From Hyphomonas oceanitis SCH89 (lineage in GTDB: Bacteria; Pseudomonadota; Alphaproteobacteria; Caulobacterales; Hyphomonadaceae), in assembly GCF_000685295.1 (NCBI RefSeq), contig NZ_ARYL01000006.1:62001-126000 (forward strand): a DNA stretch of 64,000 nucleotides. Reading direction: 5' to 3'. Each line of letters starts with the position of its first letter. Position 1 is the stretch's first letter. The notes beneath the pieces were generated by a model, which had not been told where the DNA came from, ran no database searches, and saw nothing but the letters and a program-made list of their open reading frames with translations. This document shows, one piece after another, positions 1 through 9,281 of this stretch. The position numbers and the translations under genes were made by a program.

Positions 1-18
1 AACAGTCGGAGAGCCACA

Positions 19-1380
19 ATGATACAGAAAGGCCTTGCGCGGACGCAATTATTGGCGGCTGCAGCGTTAACGGGTCTGCTGGCCTCCTGCGCGGCAGGGC
101 CCCAGCCTACCAAGCCGCCCGTCACGGGCAGCACGCCGGTCGAGGCGCCCGAAACGGGCCCGATCAAATATGCCTCATCCGGTCATGCGGCCATGGATGT
201 CTGGCGCAATGATTTTTCCAATCGCGCCCTTGCCGCCGGGCATGACCGGGAACTGGTCAAGTCCCTGCTGACGGGCCTCGAGCCGATTGCGCTCTGGCTC
301 GGAACCGATTTCCAGGTCGCCGGCACAGGCATCAGCGACCAGGCCGAATTTTCCAAGCCGATCTGGGACTATCTGAAAGTCCCCCTCGGCGACAGTCGCA
401 TCACCAATGGCAAGGAGCGCCTCGCCGCGGCGCCCGCTTTGTTTGACCAGATCGAGGCGCGTTATGGCGTCGACCGCCAGGTCGTGGTCGCAATCTGGGG
501 CATGGAAACAAGCTATGGCGCCGTCATCGGCAATTTCGATGCAGGCAATGTGCTGGCCAACATGGCGGTCGAAGGGCGCCGCAAGAGTTTCGCCGAGAAG
601 GAACTCTATGCCGTGATGACCATGGTTGAGCGCGGCGATGCCGAACGCTCCGATCTGATTGCAGGCTGGGCTGGCGCAATGGGCCAGACCCAGTTCATGC
701 CATCGACCTATGTCGCCTATGCCGAAGACTTTGACGGCGACGGTCGCAAGGATGTCTGGAAAAATGAAGGCGACGCGCTCGGTTCGGCTGCCAACTACCT
801 GAAGAAATCCGGCTACATGATGGGCCAGCCCTGGGGCATTGAAGTCGCCGTGCCGTTCAGCTTCGACTACAGCCTCGCTGATGGGACCGAGCGCAACATG
901 GACACATGGCGGGCTGCAGGCCTGACCCCGATTACGGGCGGCGCTTTCGAGACTGGCGGCGCCAACGCGGCGCAGCTCTGGCTGCCAGCGGGGGCAGCGG
1001 GGCCGAAATACCTGCTCTTCCCGAATTTCAAGGTGTTCAAGGCCTATAACAATGCCGACTCCTATGCCTTTGCTGTCGGCATGGCGGGCAATGCGATTGT
1101 CGGCCAGACCGGTCCGGTGACGCCGTGGCCGACCTATCTGAAGCCGCTGTCCGTTGCCGACATCAAGGCGCTGCAGGCGGGCCTCACGGCGCAGGGCTAC
1201 AATGCGGGGCCGGTTGACGGCATTCCCGGCCGTCAGACCAAGCTGGCGCTGATGGGCTTCCAGAAGTCACGCGGCGTCGTGGCGGACGGCTATCCGACGA
1301 AGGAGATGCTGGATCTGGTAACGGGAACAAGTTCCGGTGGCGGCACTGTAGGTGTCTCGTCGGCCGACGGGCCAAGCTGA
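19..1380 (+). CDS. Lytic murein transglycosylase, MltB-like lipoprotein
   Basis: This is a 453-residue periplasmic enzyme predicted to cleave peptidoglycan glycan strands, forming 1,6-anhydroMurNAc ends. The N-terminus is a lipoprotein signal with lipobox LASC (Cys24), followed by a Pro/Thr-rich linker to about residue 50. The SLT_2/MltB catalytic domain spans roughly 55-350. The motif WGMETSYG contains the likely catalytic Glu163, and AGAMGQTQFMPS is the second family signature. A C-terminal PG_binding_1 domain (about 375-440) ends in a Gly/Ser-rich tail. A GGAG ribosome site precedes the ATG. The stop abuts the convergent MFS gene with no gap. The family call is secure; the exact paralogue is not. 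Confidence 0.93.
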   Translation: MIQKGLARTQLLAAAALTGLLASCAAGPQPTKPPVTGSTPVEAPETGPIKYASSGHAAMDVWRNDFSNRALAAGHDRELVKSLLTGLEPIALWLGTDFQVAGTGISDQAEFSKPIWDYLKVPLGDSRITNGKERLAAAPALFDQIEARYGVDRQVVVAIWGMETSYGAVIGNFDAGNVLANMAVEGRRKSFAEKELYAVMTMVERGDAERSDLIAGWAGAMGQTQFMPSTYVAYAEDFDGDGRKDVWKNEGDALGSAANYLKKSGYMMGQPWGIEVAVPFSFDYSLADGTERNMDTWRAAGLTPITGGAFETGGANAAQLWLPAGAAGPKYLLFPNFKVFKAYNNADSYAFAVGMAGNAIVGQTGPVTPWPTYLKPLSVADIKALQAGLTAQGYNAGPVDGIPGRQTKLALMGFQKSRGVVADGYPTKEMLDLVTGTSSGGGTVGVSSADGPS

Positions 1381-2646
1381 CTATTCGGTATACTCGCCCA
1401 CGCCATCCTTGAGGCCGAACCGGGCGAACAGAACCATGAAGGCCAGTAGGCCTGCGCAGAACACGAACGGCAGCTGCGGGTTCACATACTCGTAGATGAA
1501 CAGGCCAAAGAATGGCGTGATGATAAAGCCCATCCCGTTGGCGGAAATGACCAGCCCGGCCACATTGCCCTGAAGCTGGGGCGACACGGCCAGTGATGCC
1601 CCGCTGGAAAAGCCCGGTCGGGCAAGGCCCTGGCCGAGGCCGATACAGAATTGCGCGAGGATCAGGCTGGCATAGTCCCGCGCGAAGACGAGAATGATCG
1701 CGCCCACGAAGAGCGGCACGCAGCCGACCATCATCAGTGTTTTGTTGCGCATCTTGATACGCGGGATCAGCACAAGCTGAGCGAGCAGCACGGCCAGCGC
1801 GCCGACCGTGAAGGCCGGGCCGGTGAACTGGGCCGCTTCACGGCCGCTCACGCCCATCCGGTCCATCACGGTGAACACGAACACCTGCGTGAGGATGCCG
1901 GTCGTCAGCGACAGGCAGACAGCGAAGATCAGGAAGGGCAGGACCGAGCCAGAACGCCATAGGCCGCGTGCTCCGGTCTCGTCATCGAACTGGGTCGCGT
2001 CCGTCACCGGTTCGCGCTGTTCCGGCAGGCGGAACCAGATCAGGGCCGACATGGTGAAGGCAATCACGGCGGTCACGGCGAGCGGGCTGAGCAGGCCTGC
2101 CGTGGCAACGAGTGCAGCAGCGAAAGCCGGGCCGACAACGGTGCCGACGCTGAAGCCAGACGTGATGAAAGCGATTTCCGACTGACGCTCGGCCGGGCTG
2201 GTCCGGTCCGCGACATAGGCCTGCGCCGCCGGGTTCGTGCCGGACCCGAGCAGCCCGAACATGGTGCGTGAGAGGGCAAGGCAGGAAAAGACGAGGAGCG
2301 TGCCCGTGATGTAATGGTTGAGGCTCAGCCAGCCGAAGATCAGCAGCAGCGTCATCGACAGGCCATACCCGGCAAGGCCCAGCGCGGCGACCGGGCGGCG
2401 GCCCCAGCGGTTGGAACGCTTGCCCCAAAAGGGCGAGGTGACCGACCACCAGAAAGCCGACAGCGCGAAGATTGAGCCCGCCATCCAGTCCGGCAGGTTC
2501 AGCTCGCGTGTCATCGGCGGCAGCACGGCGGCAATCAGCATCGTGTTGCCCGCGCCAATCGCCATCAGCGAGAAGAACAGGAGAAAGAAAGCACCCCGGC
2601 GATCGGGCCGCGAAACGCCTTCAGGGGAATCATCTGTGTGGGTCAT
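1381..2646 (-). CDS. MFS transporter
   Basis: This 421-residue inner-membrane protein has about 12 hydrophobic segments and belongs to the major facilitator superfamily, probably a proton-driven exporter of the drug/TetA type. The loop 2-3 motif A is visible as GKRSNRWGRRP (residues 75-85), and the long central loop (about 210-230, rich in acidic residues) separates the two six-helix halves. The first 18 residues are a charged cytoplasmic tail. The gene is convergent with the transglycosylase, and its stop codon lies directly against that gene's stop. Substrate cannot be read from sequence. Confidence 0.9.
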   Translation of the reverse strand: MTHTDDSPEGVSRPDRRGAFFLLFFSLMAIGAGNTMLIAAVLPPMTRELNLPDWMAGSIFALSAFWWSVTSPFWGKRSNRWGRRPVAALGLAGYGLSMTLLLIFGWLSLNHYITGTLLVFSCLALSRTMFGLLGSGTNPAAQAYVADRTSPAERQSEIAFITSGFSVGTVVGPAFAAALVATAGLLSPLAVTAVIAFTMSALIWFRLPEQREPVTDATQFDDETGARGLWRSGSVLPFLIFAVCLSLTTGILTQVFVFTVMDRMGVSGREAAQFTGPAFTVGALAVLLAQLVLIPRIKMRNKTLMMVGCVPLFVGAIILVFARDYASLILAQFCIGLGQGLARPGFSSGASLAVSPQLQGNVAGLVISANGMGFIITPFFGLFIYEYVNPQLPFVFCAGLLAFMVLFARFGLKDGVGEYTE

Positions 2647-2692
2647 GACGATGACTAATCAGGCGGTGCTGCCGAAAAGTCCATATAGCGTC

Positions 2693-3175
2693 TTAGCCAT
2701 TATTACCTGTTGCCGTAGGGTAGCAGGCGCCAGACCACGGCGTCAGGTTTGCATCCATCATGGAGCGGTTGGAATACGCGATGCAGGCGCGGCCATAGTC
2801 GCGCACGGCCTGTGTGGCCTGTTCCTCGGCCCAGGAATGGGCGCACGCCGCCTGGTCAGGCGCAAGGCTGTCAGCCGGCATGCCCGGCTGGCGCGCGGCA
2901 TCGATGAAGCCCGACACGCAAGCCGCATAGGCGGTGATCTCCGCGAGGAATGTTTCGCGCGCTTCGCCGGCTGCCTCGAGTTCCGAAAGGGACGCGAACC
3001 CGCCCTCGGCAAAGTCCGGCTGGACAAGGTCGCCGCAGGCCTCCCGCACAATGGTGCGGCCCTGCATGGTCTGTTCGGGTGCGCAGACGCGGTAACCATT
3101 GCTCGGAATGGCCTGCTGCGCGGTCGCGGTCAGGGGGCCAGAGGCGAGGGCAAGGGCAGCAAGCATGATGCGCAT
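2693..3175 (-). CDS. Hypothetical secreted protein
   Basis: This is a 160-residue protein not recognised as any family. It starts with a Sec signal peptide (MRIMLAALALASGPLTATA-QQ), so the mature protein should be periplasmic. Several cysteines in the mature part could form disulfides. I chose the ATG at 3175 because the signal peptide begins there; the frame is open further upstream, but that extension is Arg/Pro-rich and unlikely to be translated. It lies in the same orientation as and upstream of the MFS gene, with a gap of about 45 bp, so the two may be co-transcribed. Confidence 0.65.
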   Translation of the reverse strand: MRIMLAALALASGPLTATAQQAIPSNGYRVCAPEQTMQGRTIVREACGDLVQPDFAEGGFASLSELEAAGEARETFLAEITAYAACVSGFIDAARQPGMPADSLAPDQAACAHSWAEEQATQAVRDYGRACIAYSNRSMMDANLTPWSGACYPTATGNNG

Positions 3176-3351
3176 GGTGGAACCAGAACTCCGCGGCGCC
3201 ACCCCCCGATGGGCCTTCCTGACTGTGATAAGCGGAGCGGCGGGCCCGATCAACCGCCGCAAGCACGCAAGGGGCCTCCACACGAAATGAAACGCAGGGT
3301 TAAGACCCTTCTGCGTAGGTAGGTATCGTTCCTGCCTCGAAAGGCCCTTCC

Positions 3352-4233
3352 TTGGCGCAGCTTGCCGGCCTCATACTTGTCTTTGTCCTCGTTTTCGGCG
3401 GCCTCTTCCTGACGGGCGGCAGCGGCGCAATGCATGCCCTGCCCTTCGAAATGGCGCTGATCGGCGGCGCGGCTGTGGGCACGGTCCTGATCGGCAATTC
3501 CCTGAGTGTGGCGCGCGAGGCGCTCGGCGGGTTTGCCAAGGCCTTTGGCGGCGCGAAATGGCGGCGGGACGACTATCAGGACCTGCTGGTGCTGCTCGGC
3601 ACGCTGATGCGCAAGGCACGTCAGGGCGGATTTGTGTCCATCGAAGGCGATATCGAGGCGCCGGGAGACTCCGCCGCTTTTGAAGCTGCGCCTCGTATCC
3701 GGGACGATGAAGCCGCCCGCGGCATGATCTGCGACGCCTTCCGCCTGATGGCGCTCGACCTGTCAGACCCGGCACGCGCCGAACAGCGGATGGACCAGTC
3801 CATTGCCGCTTATCTCGACCAGCGGATGAAAGCGGTCGGCGCGCTCAACACGCTGGCCGATGCCCTGCCGGCTCTTGGCATCGTGGCCGCTGTCCTCGGC
3901 ATTATCCGTACAATGGGCTCGATTGATCAATCCCCGGCGGTTCTCGGCACCATGATCGGGTCGGCGCTTTTGGGCACATTCCTCGGGGTTTTCCTCGCTT
4001 ACGGGCTTGTGGGCCCGGTAGCGGCCCGGTTCGGGCAGATTGTCGACGAGGATGCACGCTTCCTTGATGTGATACGGTCAACGCTCGGGGCGTATAGTGA
4101 GGGTCTGGCACCGGGCATTGCCCTCGAAATGGGACGCGCCGCGATTCCGCCGGCGCTTCAGCCCGATACGGCCACGCTGGAGCAGGCCCTCAGCGCGTCC
4201 CGATTCGTTGCCAAATCACGAACAGCGGCCTGA
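3352..4233 (+). CDS. motA: Flagellar motor stator protein MotA
   Basis: This 293-residue protein is the proton-channel stator subunit of the flagellar motor. Four membrane segments are visible (about 3-22, 31-50, 168-188, 200-222), with the large cytoplasmic loop between TM2 and TM3. The conserved block LPALGIVAAVLGIIRTMG and the TM4 block GTFLGVFLAYG are diagnostic. Starting at the TTG at 3352 puts Arg90, Glu98 and Pro173 at the same numbers as the functionally important residues of Escherichia coli MotA, which supports this rare start codon. No motB lies nearby, so the partner must be encoded elsewhere, as is common in alphaproteobacteria. Confidence 0.9.
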   Translation: MAQLAGLILVFVLVFGGLFLTGGSGAMHALPFEMALIGGAAVGTVLIGNSLSVAREALGGFAKAFGGAKWRRDDYQDLLVLLGTLMRKARQGGFVSIEGDIEAPGDSAAFEAAPRIRDDEAARGMICDAFRLMALDLSDPARAEQRMDQSIAAYLDQRMKAVGALNTLADALPALGIVAAVLGIIRTMGSIDQSPAVLGTMIGSALLGTFLGVFLAYGLVGPVAARFGQIVDEDARFLDVIRSTLGAYSEGLAPGIALEMGRAAIPPALQPDTATLEQALSASRFVAKSRTAA

Positions 4234-4313
4234 AATTCCTCAGTATTATTTAAGACGTGCGCAATCGACCTCTGTCATATTCAGCCTCAGTTCTCTTGGG
4301 ACGAGGTGAATCA

Positions 4314-4715
4314 ATGGTCGACCAAACTGTAGAAATGGCGCCACGGCGCGATTACTGGATATCTGGCAACCTCAAAACGGTTGCAACCGGACTGACCGGG
4401 ATCATTGCCATATTCGTGGCGCTGAAGGCTACGGCCTACAGTGCCGGCGACGTGGTTGGCCTTGATGACCACATCTTCCGCACCGTGGCCTTCGCATCGC
4501 TGACAGTATGGGTCGCGCTGACCATCGGCCTGCGCCGCTCCGGCGCTGCGGCGATCATCGTGCTCGGCATGGCAACCTTCATCGAGCTGATCCTCGCGCC
4601 TGTGCGCGGGGAGTCCTACGGTACGCTGGCCTCGGCCAACATGGGCATCGTGCTCGCGTATTGTGGCCTCCAGCTCTACTGCTACCGCGTCAACGAAAAC
4701 AAAACAGGCAAATAG
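4314..4715 (+). CDS. Hypothetical four-helix membrane protein
   Basis: This 133-residue protein is of unrecognised family. After about 18 polar residues there are four hydrophobic segments (about 24-42, 55-72, 78-95, 103-120) and a short polar C-terminus (YRVNENKTGK), so it should be a small inner-membrane protein. I chose the ATG at 4314 because a GAGGTG ribosome site sits a few bases upstream; a GTG further upstream would add 19 residues. It follows motA by 80 bp and ends in a clear terminator, but nothing in it points to a flagellar role. Confidence 0.7.
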   Translation: MVDQTVEMAPRRDYWISGNLKTVATGLTGIIAIFVALKATAYSAGDVVGLDDHIFRTVAFASLTVWVALTIGLRRSGAAAIIVLGMATFIELILAPVRGESYGTLASANMGIVLAYCGLQLYCYRVNENKTGK

Positions 4716-4721
4716 GCGGCA

Positions 4722-4743
4722 GCCGGGTCCTTCCCCGGCTTTT
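4722..4743 (+). terminator. Rho-independent terminator
   Basis: GCCGGG (4722-4727) pairs perfectly with CCCGGC (4734-4739) across a six-base loop and runs into TTTT. It lies 7 bp after the stop of the small membrane protein gene. Confidence 0.7.
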
Positions 4744-4786
4744 CGCGCATTGACCTTGCCAGCGGGCACGGGCGAATGTTCGCCTG

Positions 4787-5797
4787 ATGCCTCAAATACG
4801 CCTTGCGACCTTCAATTGTGAAAACCTGATGATGCGCTGCGACTTTCGCAGGGCCGGTATACTCAATGCCCGCCAGCGTCTCACCGATGTCGACACGGCC
4901 GCCGTGGCCGCGCAGGTTGACGCAGTGTTCAACGTCCTCTCCGAAGATGATCGTACGCTTACCGCGCAGGCGCTGGCGGCTACCGAGGCCGATGTCTGCG
5001 CCCTTCAGGAGGTCGAGAACCTCGTGACCCTCACGGCTTTCGATACGCGCTACGTGGCCCGCTGGGCCGGCGAGGCCTTTGGCGGGCGGGTGCTCCACGA
5101 AGGCAATGACACACGCGGGATCGATGTCGGCCTGCTTTCGCGCGTGCCGGTCGTGTTCCAGCGCAGCCATGCCCGGCGCACTTATGGATCGCTGGATGTG
5201 GCGCCGCCCGGCGCGCTGACGGTCAACGACCTCGCCTTCCGGCGCGACTGTCTCGAGGTCGACATTGCCGTGGATGGCCACGCGCTCACGCTTTTTGTCT
5301 GTCATTTCAAATCCATGCATGGCGGCCGGTTGCGGACCCGCGAGATCCGTCTCGCCGAAGCGCAGGCCGTTCGCCGCATCGTCGCGGAGCGTTTTGCCGA
5401 TCCTGCGGCTGAGGAATGGGTCATCCTCGGGGATTTCAACGATTATCGCGAAGTCGACGGCGTGGCGCTCAATGACAGCGGCCTGGGTCCCCTCACGGAT
5501 GAGGGTTTTGCCGTGGACCTCGCCTCACGCGCGATTCCCGATGCGCTGGACCGCTGGACCCACCATTTTGCTGAAGACGATGTCTATGGCGCCCTCGACC
5601 ACATGTTCCTGTCGCCGCGTCTCGCAGCGCTGAATCCGGCGCCAGATATACGCATCGTGCGGGCCGGAACGCCCTATCGCGCGGAGCGCTACAAGGGCCC
5701 GAGATTCCCCGGAATCGGGTGGTCCACCCCCAAGGCGTCCGATCATTGCCCCATGGTGGCAACCTTAAAGTTTGATGGCCGGGCCTTACCGGCCTAG
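4787..5797 (+). CDS. Endonuclease/exonuclease/phosphatase family protein
   Basis: This 336-residue protein has a metal-dependent hydrolase fold of the EEP superfamily (DNase I, exonuclease III, inositol phosphatases). The catalytic landmarks appear in order: TFNCEN (Asn10, Glu12), LQEVEN (Glu75), CHFK (His172), GDFND (Asp215, Asn217) and SDHCP (Asp318, His319). No signal peptide is visible, so it is likely cytoplasmic. The family is certain, but the substrate (nucleic acid, lipid phosphate or another phosphodiester) is not. It starts 43 bp after the terminator of the preceding gene. Confidence 0.88.
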   Translation: MPQIRLATFNCENLMMRCDFRRAGILNARQRLTDVDTAAVAAQVDAVFNVLSEDDRTLTAQALAATEADVCALQEVENLVTLTAFDTRYVARWAGEAFGGRVLHEGNDTRGIDVGLLSRVPVVFQRSHARRTYGSLDVAPPGALTVNDLAFRRDCLEVDIAVDGHALTLFVCHFKSMHGGRLRTREIRLAEAQAVRRIVAERFADPAAEEWVILGDFNDYREVDGVALNDSGLGPLTDEGFAVDLASRAIPDALDRWTHHFAEDDVYGALDHMFLSPRLAALNPAPDIRIVRAGTPYRAERYKGPRFPGIGWSTPKASDHCPMVATLKFDGRALPA

Positions 5798-5842
5798 TCT
5801 TTCGTACATATCTGACCTGCCCAGGCCCGGAGGCTATGCCTA

Positions 5843-6367
5843 TTGTCGCGTTTTGAAGAACTGATTGCCACGGTCGAGACCTATGAGGCGCTCGCCGCAG
5901 AAAACTATAACCGCATCCGCTCGCTGGCCGAGGAGATGCGCGCTGGCCTGTGCAACTATATCGGTGCGCCGGACGGCATCTGCGTACATCTGGTGCCGCC
6001 ACAGGGGGCATTCGAGCCCAAGGCGCATGGGGATCAGGCCTTTTCCATGCCGCCGCGGGGCTTTCGTCCGCTTGCGCCTATTGCTTTCGGGCTCGCCGTG
6101 CGCGTCTCGAAACAGGCCGACTGGATGCGCGTTACCATGGAATGCCGCAAGGTGGGTGACGTCTTCATCATTCATATCGAAGATGGGGCAGAGTATGAAT
6201 TTCGCCTGCCGCTTAAGGACAAGGACCCTGAACCCTTCTATGACCATGTCTATTCACATGTACTGAACTGGTTTGCGGAGAATATCGAGCGTTACAAGGT
6301 CGGCGACTATGGCACCCGGGAAATCGGGTTCGACTTTGCAGATGACATCAAGGCCCAGTCCGCATAG
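5843..6367 (+). CDS. Hypothetical cytoplasmic protein
   Basis: This 174-residue soluble protein is of unrecognised family. It opens with a short helix-rich segment (EELIATVETYEALAAENYNRI) and then a mixed alpha/beta region containing a Tyr/Phe/Asp-rich C-terminal half. I use the TTG start at 5843 because a GGAGG lies at the right distance; the ATG between them is in another frame and stops after six codons. It sits between the EEP protein and the antiporter on the same strand with short gaps, so co-transcription with both is likely. Confidence 0.7.
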   Translation: MSRFEELIATVETYEALAAENYNRIRSLAEEMRAGLCNYIGAPDGICVHLVPPQGAFEPKAHGDQAFSMPPRGFRPLAPIAFGLAVRVSKQADWMRVTMECRKVGDVFIIHIEDGAEYEFRLPLKDKDPEPFYDHVYSHVLNWFAENIERYKVGDYGTREIGFDFADDIKAQSA

Positions 6368-6410
6368 TGCGGGCCGGGGGGAAAACGGCTCCTGAGCTGA
6401 TAGGGCGCAC

Positions 6411-8327
6411 ATGAACCATATGGACTTTGCACTCGCAGGTGCCGGATCGGGCGAGCTGATCTTCGCTTGCGCGCTGATCGGCGCGCTCGGCATTGGTGCG
6501 CAATGGCTGGCCTGGCGCCTGCAGGCCCCGGCCATCGTGCTCATGGCGCTGGCAGGCCTCGCAGCTGGCCCGCTTTGGGCTGTGATCTTTGGCGCCCCGC
6601 TGCTCGATCCCGAGCGCGTGTTCAATGGCGGCGGTAACGACCTGCTCCGCCCCATCGTGTCACTGGCGGTCGCCGTCATCCTCTTCGAGGGCGGCCTCGT
6701 CCTGAAATTCGAGAACCTGCGCGATGCGGGCGCGGCCGTGCGGCGCATGGTGTTCATTGGCGGGCCGCTGGCCTGGTTCTTCGGCACGCTGGCGGCGCGC
6801 TATGCGGCCGGGCTCGACTGGTCCAGCTCCATCGTCTTTGCGGGCGTCATGGTGGTCACCGGGCCGACCGTGATCATGCCTCTGCTGCGCCAGTCAAAGC
6901 TGGGCGGACGCACGGGCCAGTTCCTGAAATGGGAAGGCATCGTCAACGATCCTGTCGGCGCGCTGTTCGCGGTGGCCTCGTTCGAGATCATCCGCGTGGC
7001 GGCAACGGGCGAATCCATTCTGGGCAAGGGCGCGATGATCGTGCTGGCAGCCGGCATGGGCGTTGCGCTCGGCATTGCCTTTGGCTGGGCCATGGTGCGG
7101 GCTTTCCGCGCTGGCTGGACGCCGGAATACCTCAAAGCCCCAATCATCTTTGCCTCGATCATCCTCTGCTATGCGCTGGCCGAGCAGATCGAAAAGGAAA
7201 TCGGCCTCGTCGCCGTGACGGCCTATGGCATGACGCTGGCCAATTCGCGCCTCGCAGGCATCGCGGAGCTACGCAAGTTCAAGGAAGATATCGCCGTCCT
7301 CCTCGTTTCAGGCGTGTTCGTTATCCTGACGGCCAACCTCAGGCCCGATGTCATCAAGGACGCGTTGACCTGGCGCACATTGGCCTTCCTGTTGTGCATG
7401 CTGTTCATCGTGCGGCCGCTATCGGTCTGGATCGCCACCTTCGGCACGCTGAAGCGCAACGAGGCCCTGCTGCTCGGCTGGATCGCGCCACGCGGGATCG
7501 TGGCCGTGGCCGTCTCCAGCCTGTTTGCCACCCTGCTGGAGGATCTTGGCCGGCGCGGCGACAGCAAGTTCTACTTCTCGGGCGCAGAGCAGATCACACC
7601 GCTCGCCTTTGCCATGGTGTTCGTCACCGTTGTGCTGCACGGCTTCACCATTGGCCCGCTGGCGCGGCGTCTTGGCCTCGCCCGCAAGGAAAAGCCGGGC
7701 GTGCTGCTGGTGGGTGTGAACCCGTGGAGCATCGATCTGGCCAAAGTGCTGCGCGATGTCGGCATCGAGCCGATCCTTGCCGACAATAACTGGCGCCGCC
7801 TGCGGCCAGCCCGCGAGGCCGGGCTCAATACATTCTTCGGCGAAGTCCTGTCGGAGGACGCTGAAGTGCGCCTCGACCATTCGGCCTTTGACCAGGTGGT
7901 CGGCCTGTCGGCGAACGAGCCCTATAATGCGCTTGTCTCCGGACATTTCGCGCCAGAGCTTGGCCGCCACAAGGTCTACCAGCTATCGGCACAGGATACC
8001 GAGGATGAAGACCCACGCGCCATCGGCATGGGCACGCGCGGGCGCACGCTCATCAAGCGCGGGCGCGGCTATGACAGCCTTATCCGTGATCATTATCGCG
8101 GCTGGACGTTCGGCAAGACGAAGCTCACCGACGAGTACGACCTCAAGGACTTCCGCGAAGACCGTCCAAAGTCGGATATCGTCGCGGAACTGCGGCTCGA
8201 TGGGACGATCATGTTCCTGGGGCCCAACCGCGAGCCAAAAGGCGGCGAAGGCGTCACGCTGATCAGCTTTGGCCCGGCCAAACCATCGGAATCCGAGAAG
8301 GAATTGGCCTCAGCGCAGGCCGGATAA
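6411..8327 (+). CDS. CPA1-type cation:proton antiporter with TrkA-like C-terminal domain
   Basis: This 638-residue inner-membrane protein has two parts. Residues 1 to about 420 form a 12-13 helix Na+/H+ exchanger domain. It includes the segment GIVNDPVGALFAV, with the ND pair typical of CPA1 ion-binding helices. Residues about 430-520 resemble a Rossmann NAD-binding (TrkA-N/RCK) domain (LLVGVNPWSIDLAKVLRD), followed by a small C-terminal regulatory part. Such proteins exchange Na+ or K+ for H+ and use the cytoplasmic domain as a gate. A strong terminator follows. The ion specificity is not deducible. Confidence 0.9.
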   Translation: MNHMDFALAGAGSGELIFACALIGALGIGAQWLAWRLQAPAIVLMALAGLAAGPLWAVIFGAPLLDPERVFNGGGNDLLRPIVSLAVAVILFEGGLVLKFENLRDAGAAVRRMVFIGGPLAWFFGTLAARYAAGLDWSSSIVFAGVMVVTGPTVIMPLLRQSKLGGRTGQFLKWEGIVNDPVGALFAVASFEIIRVAATGESILGKGAMIVLAAGMGVALGIAFGWAMVRAFRAGWTPEYLKAPIIFASIILCYALAEQIEKEIGLVAVTAYGMTLANSRLAGIAELRKFKEDIAVLLVSGVFVILTANLRPDVIKDALTWRTLAFLLCMLFIVRPLSVWIATFGTLKRNEALLLGWIAPRGIVAVAVSSLFATLLEDLGRRGDSKFYFSGAEQITPLAFAMVFVTVVLHGFTIGPLARRLGLARKEKPGVLLVGVNPWSIDLAKVLRDVGIEPILADNNWRRLRPAREAGLNTFFGEVLSEDAEVRLDHSAFDQVVGLSANEPYNALVSGHFAPELGRHKVYQLSAQDTEDEDPRAIGMGTRGRTLIKRGRGYDSLIRDHYRGWTFGKTKLTDEYDLKDFREDRPKSDIVAELRLDGTIMFLGPNREPKGGEGVTLISFGPAKPSESEKELASAQAG

Positions 8328-8352
8328 GTCTGGCCTTTGTGGTCTGAAAAGC

Positions 8353-8389
8353 GAACTCAGCTGTCACGCCAATAGCTGAGTTCTTTTTT
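8353..8389 (+). terminator. Rho-independent terminator after the antiporter gene
   Basis: GAACTCAGCT (8353-8362) and AGCTGAGTTC (8374-8383) form a perfect 10-bp stem with an 11-base loop, followed by six Ts. Confidence 0.88.
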
Positions 8390-8498
8390 GAAACTAAAAA
8401 TTTGCCGACAAGAAAGAGCCGTACGGAAAGATAAATTTTTTGTCAGAACAAGGATTGATCGCAGCTGGGCTGAATCCGGTCAGTCTTCAGCGGGCGGA

Positions 8499-9218
8499 TT
8501 ATTCCCCAGCCGATTGAAGTCCTGCGCCATGTGTACGCAACCAGGCGCGTTGGCGCTTCCAGTCCGGGGTGCATTTGGCCACATGCGCCCAGAATTTGGG
8601 CGAGTGATTCATCTCCAGCAAGTGGGCGCATTCATGGGCGGCCACATAGTCCAGCACCTTCGGCGGGGCCATGATCAGGCGCCACGAGAAGGAGAGCTGG
8701 CCGTCCGATGTGCATGAGCCCCAGCGCGAGCGGGTATCCTTCACGGAAATCGCTTTGTATTCAACGCCTAACGTCTCGCAATGCCGGATAACGGCCCGCG
8801 TGAGATCCGCCTTGGCCTGTTTCTTCAGATAGCGCGTCACGCGCATGGCCAGGCCTTCCGGATCGCCCGGCGCGCTTAGCAATCTGGGCTCGCCCGGCCA
8901 CATCTTGGGCAGGCGTCCCTCGCCATTCGCGGTCAGCTGGCAGGGTTCTCCCCGAAATTGAATGAATTCAGCTTCCTCGAACTTTACGGTCTCGGGCAGG
9001 TGCTGCAGGCGCGTGGAGATCCATTCGACGCGTTCTGCAGCAAATGCTGCAGCATCCTTGATCTGGCGGTTGCTAGGCGCTACGGCAACGGCTTCGCGGC
9101 GCCGCTCATCAAGACGAAGAATGAGCCTGCGCGCCTTGGAATTGACTTCAAATCGTACAACAACGCGGGCACCATTTGGCGCCTTCAGTGTCATTGTCTG
9201 GCCATTGTTGTATGCCAT
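8499..9218 (-). CDS. YgjP-like (DUF45) zinc metallopeptidase
   Basis: This 239-residue protein belongs to the YgjP/M48-like family. The zinc site is seen as HECAH (His195, Glu196, His199) with a third likely ligand in the following MNH (His205). Upstream, TRSRWGSC (about 162-169) is the other family hallmark. No signal peptide or membrane segment is visible, so it should be cytoplasmic. The ATG at 9218 is the first in frame. It is transcribed divergently from the lipoprotein gene at 9282 with only 63 bp between the starts, so the two promoters must overlap. Confidence 0.88.
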   Translation of the reverse strand: MAYNNGQTMTLKAPNGARVVVRFEVNSKARRLILRLDERRREAVAVAPSNRQIKDAAAFAAERVEWISTRLQHLPETVKFEEAEFIQFRGEPCQLTANGEGRLPKMWPGEPRLLSAPGDPEGLAMRVTRYLKKQAKADLTRAVIRHCETLGVEYKAISVKDTRSRWGSCTSDGQLSFSWRLIMAPPKVLDYVAAHECAHLLEMNHSPKFWAHVAKCTPDWKRQRAWLRTHGAGLQSAGE

Positions 9219-9281
9219 GTTTAAACTCTCAAGAGACGCGTCGGGGACACCTGCTCGCAGTATTCAATAAAGGGACTAAAG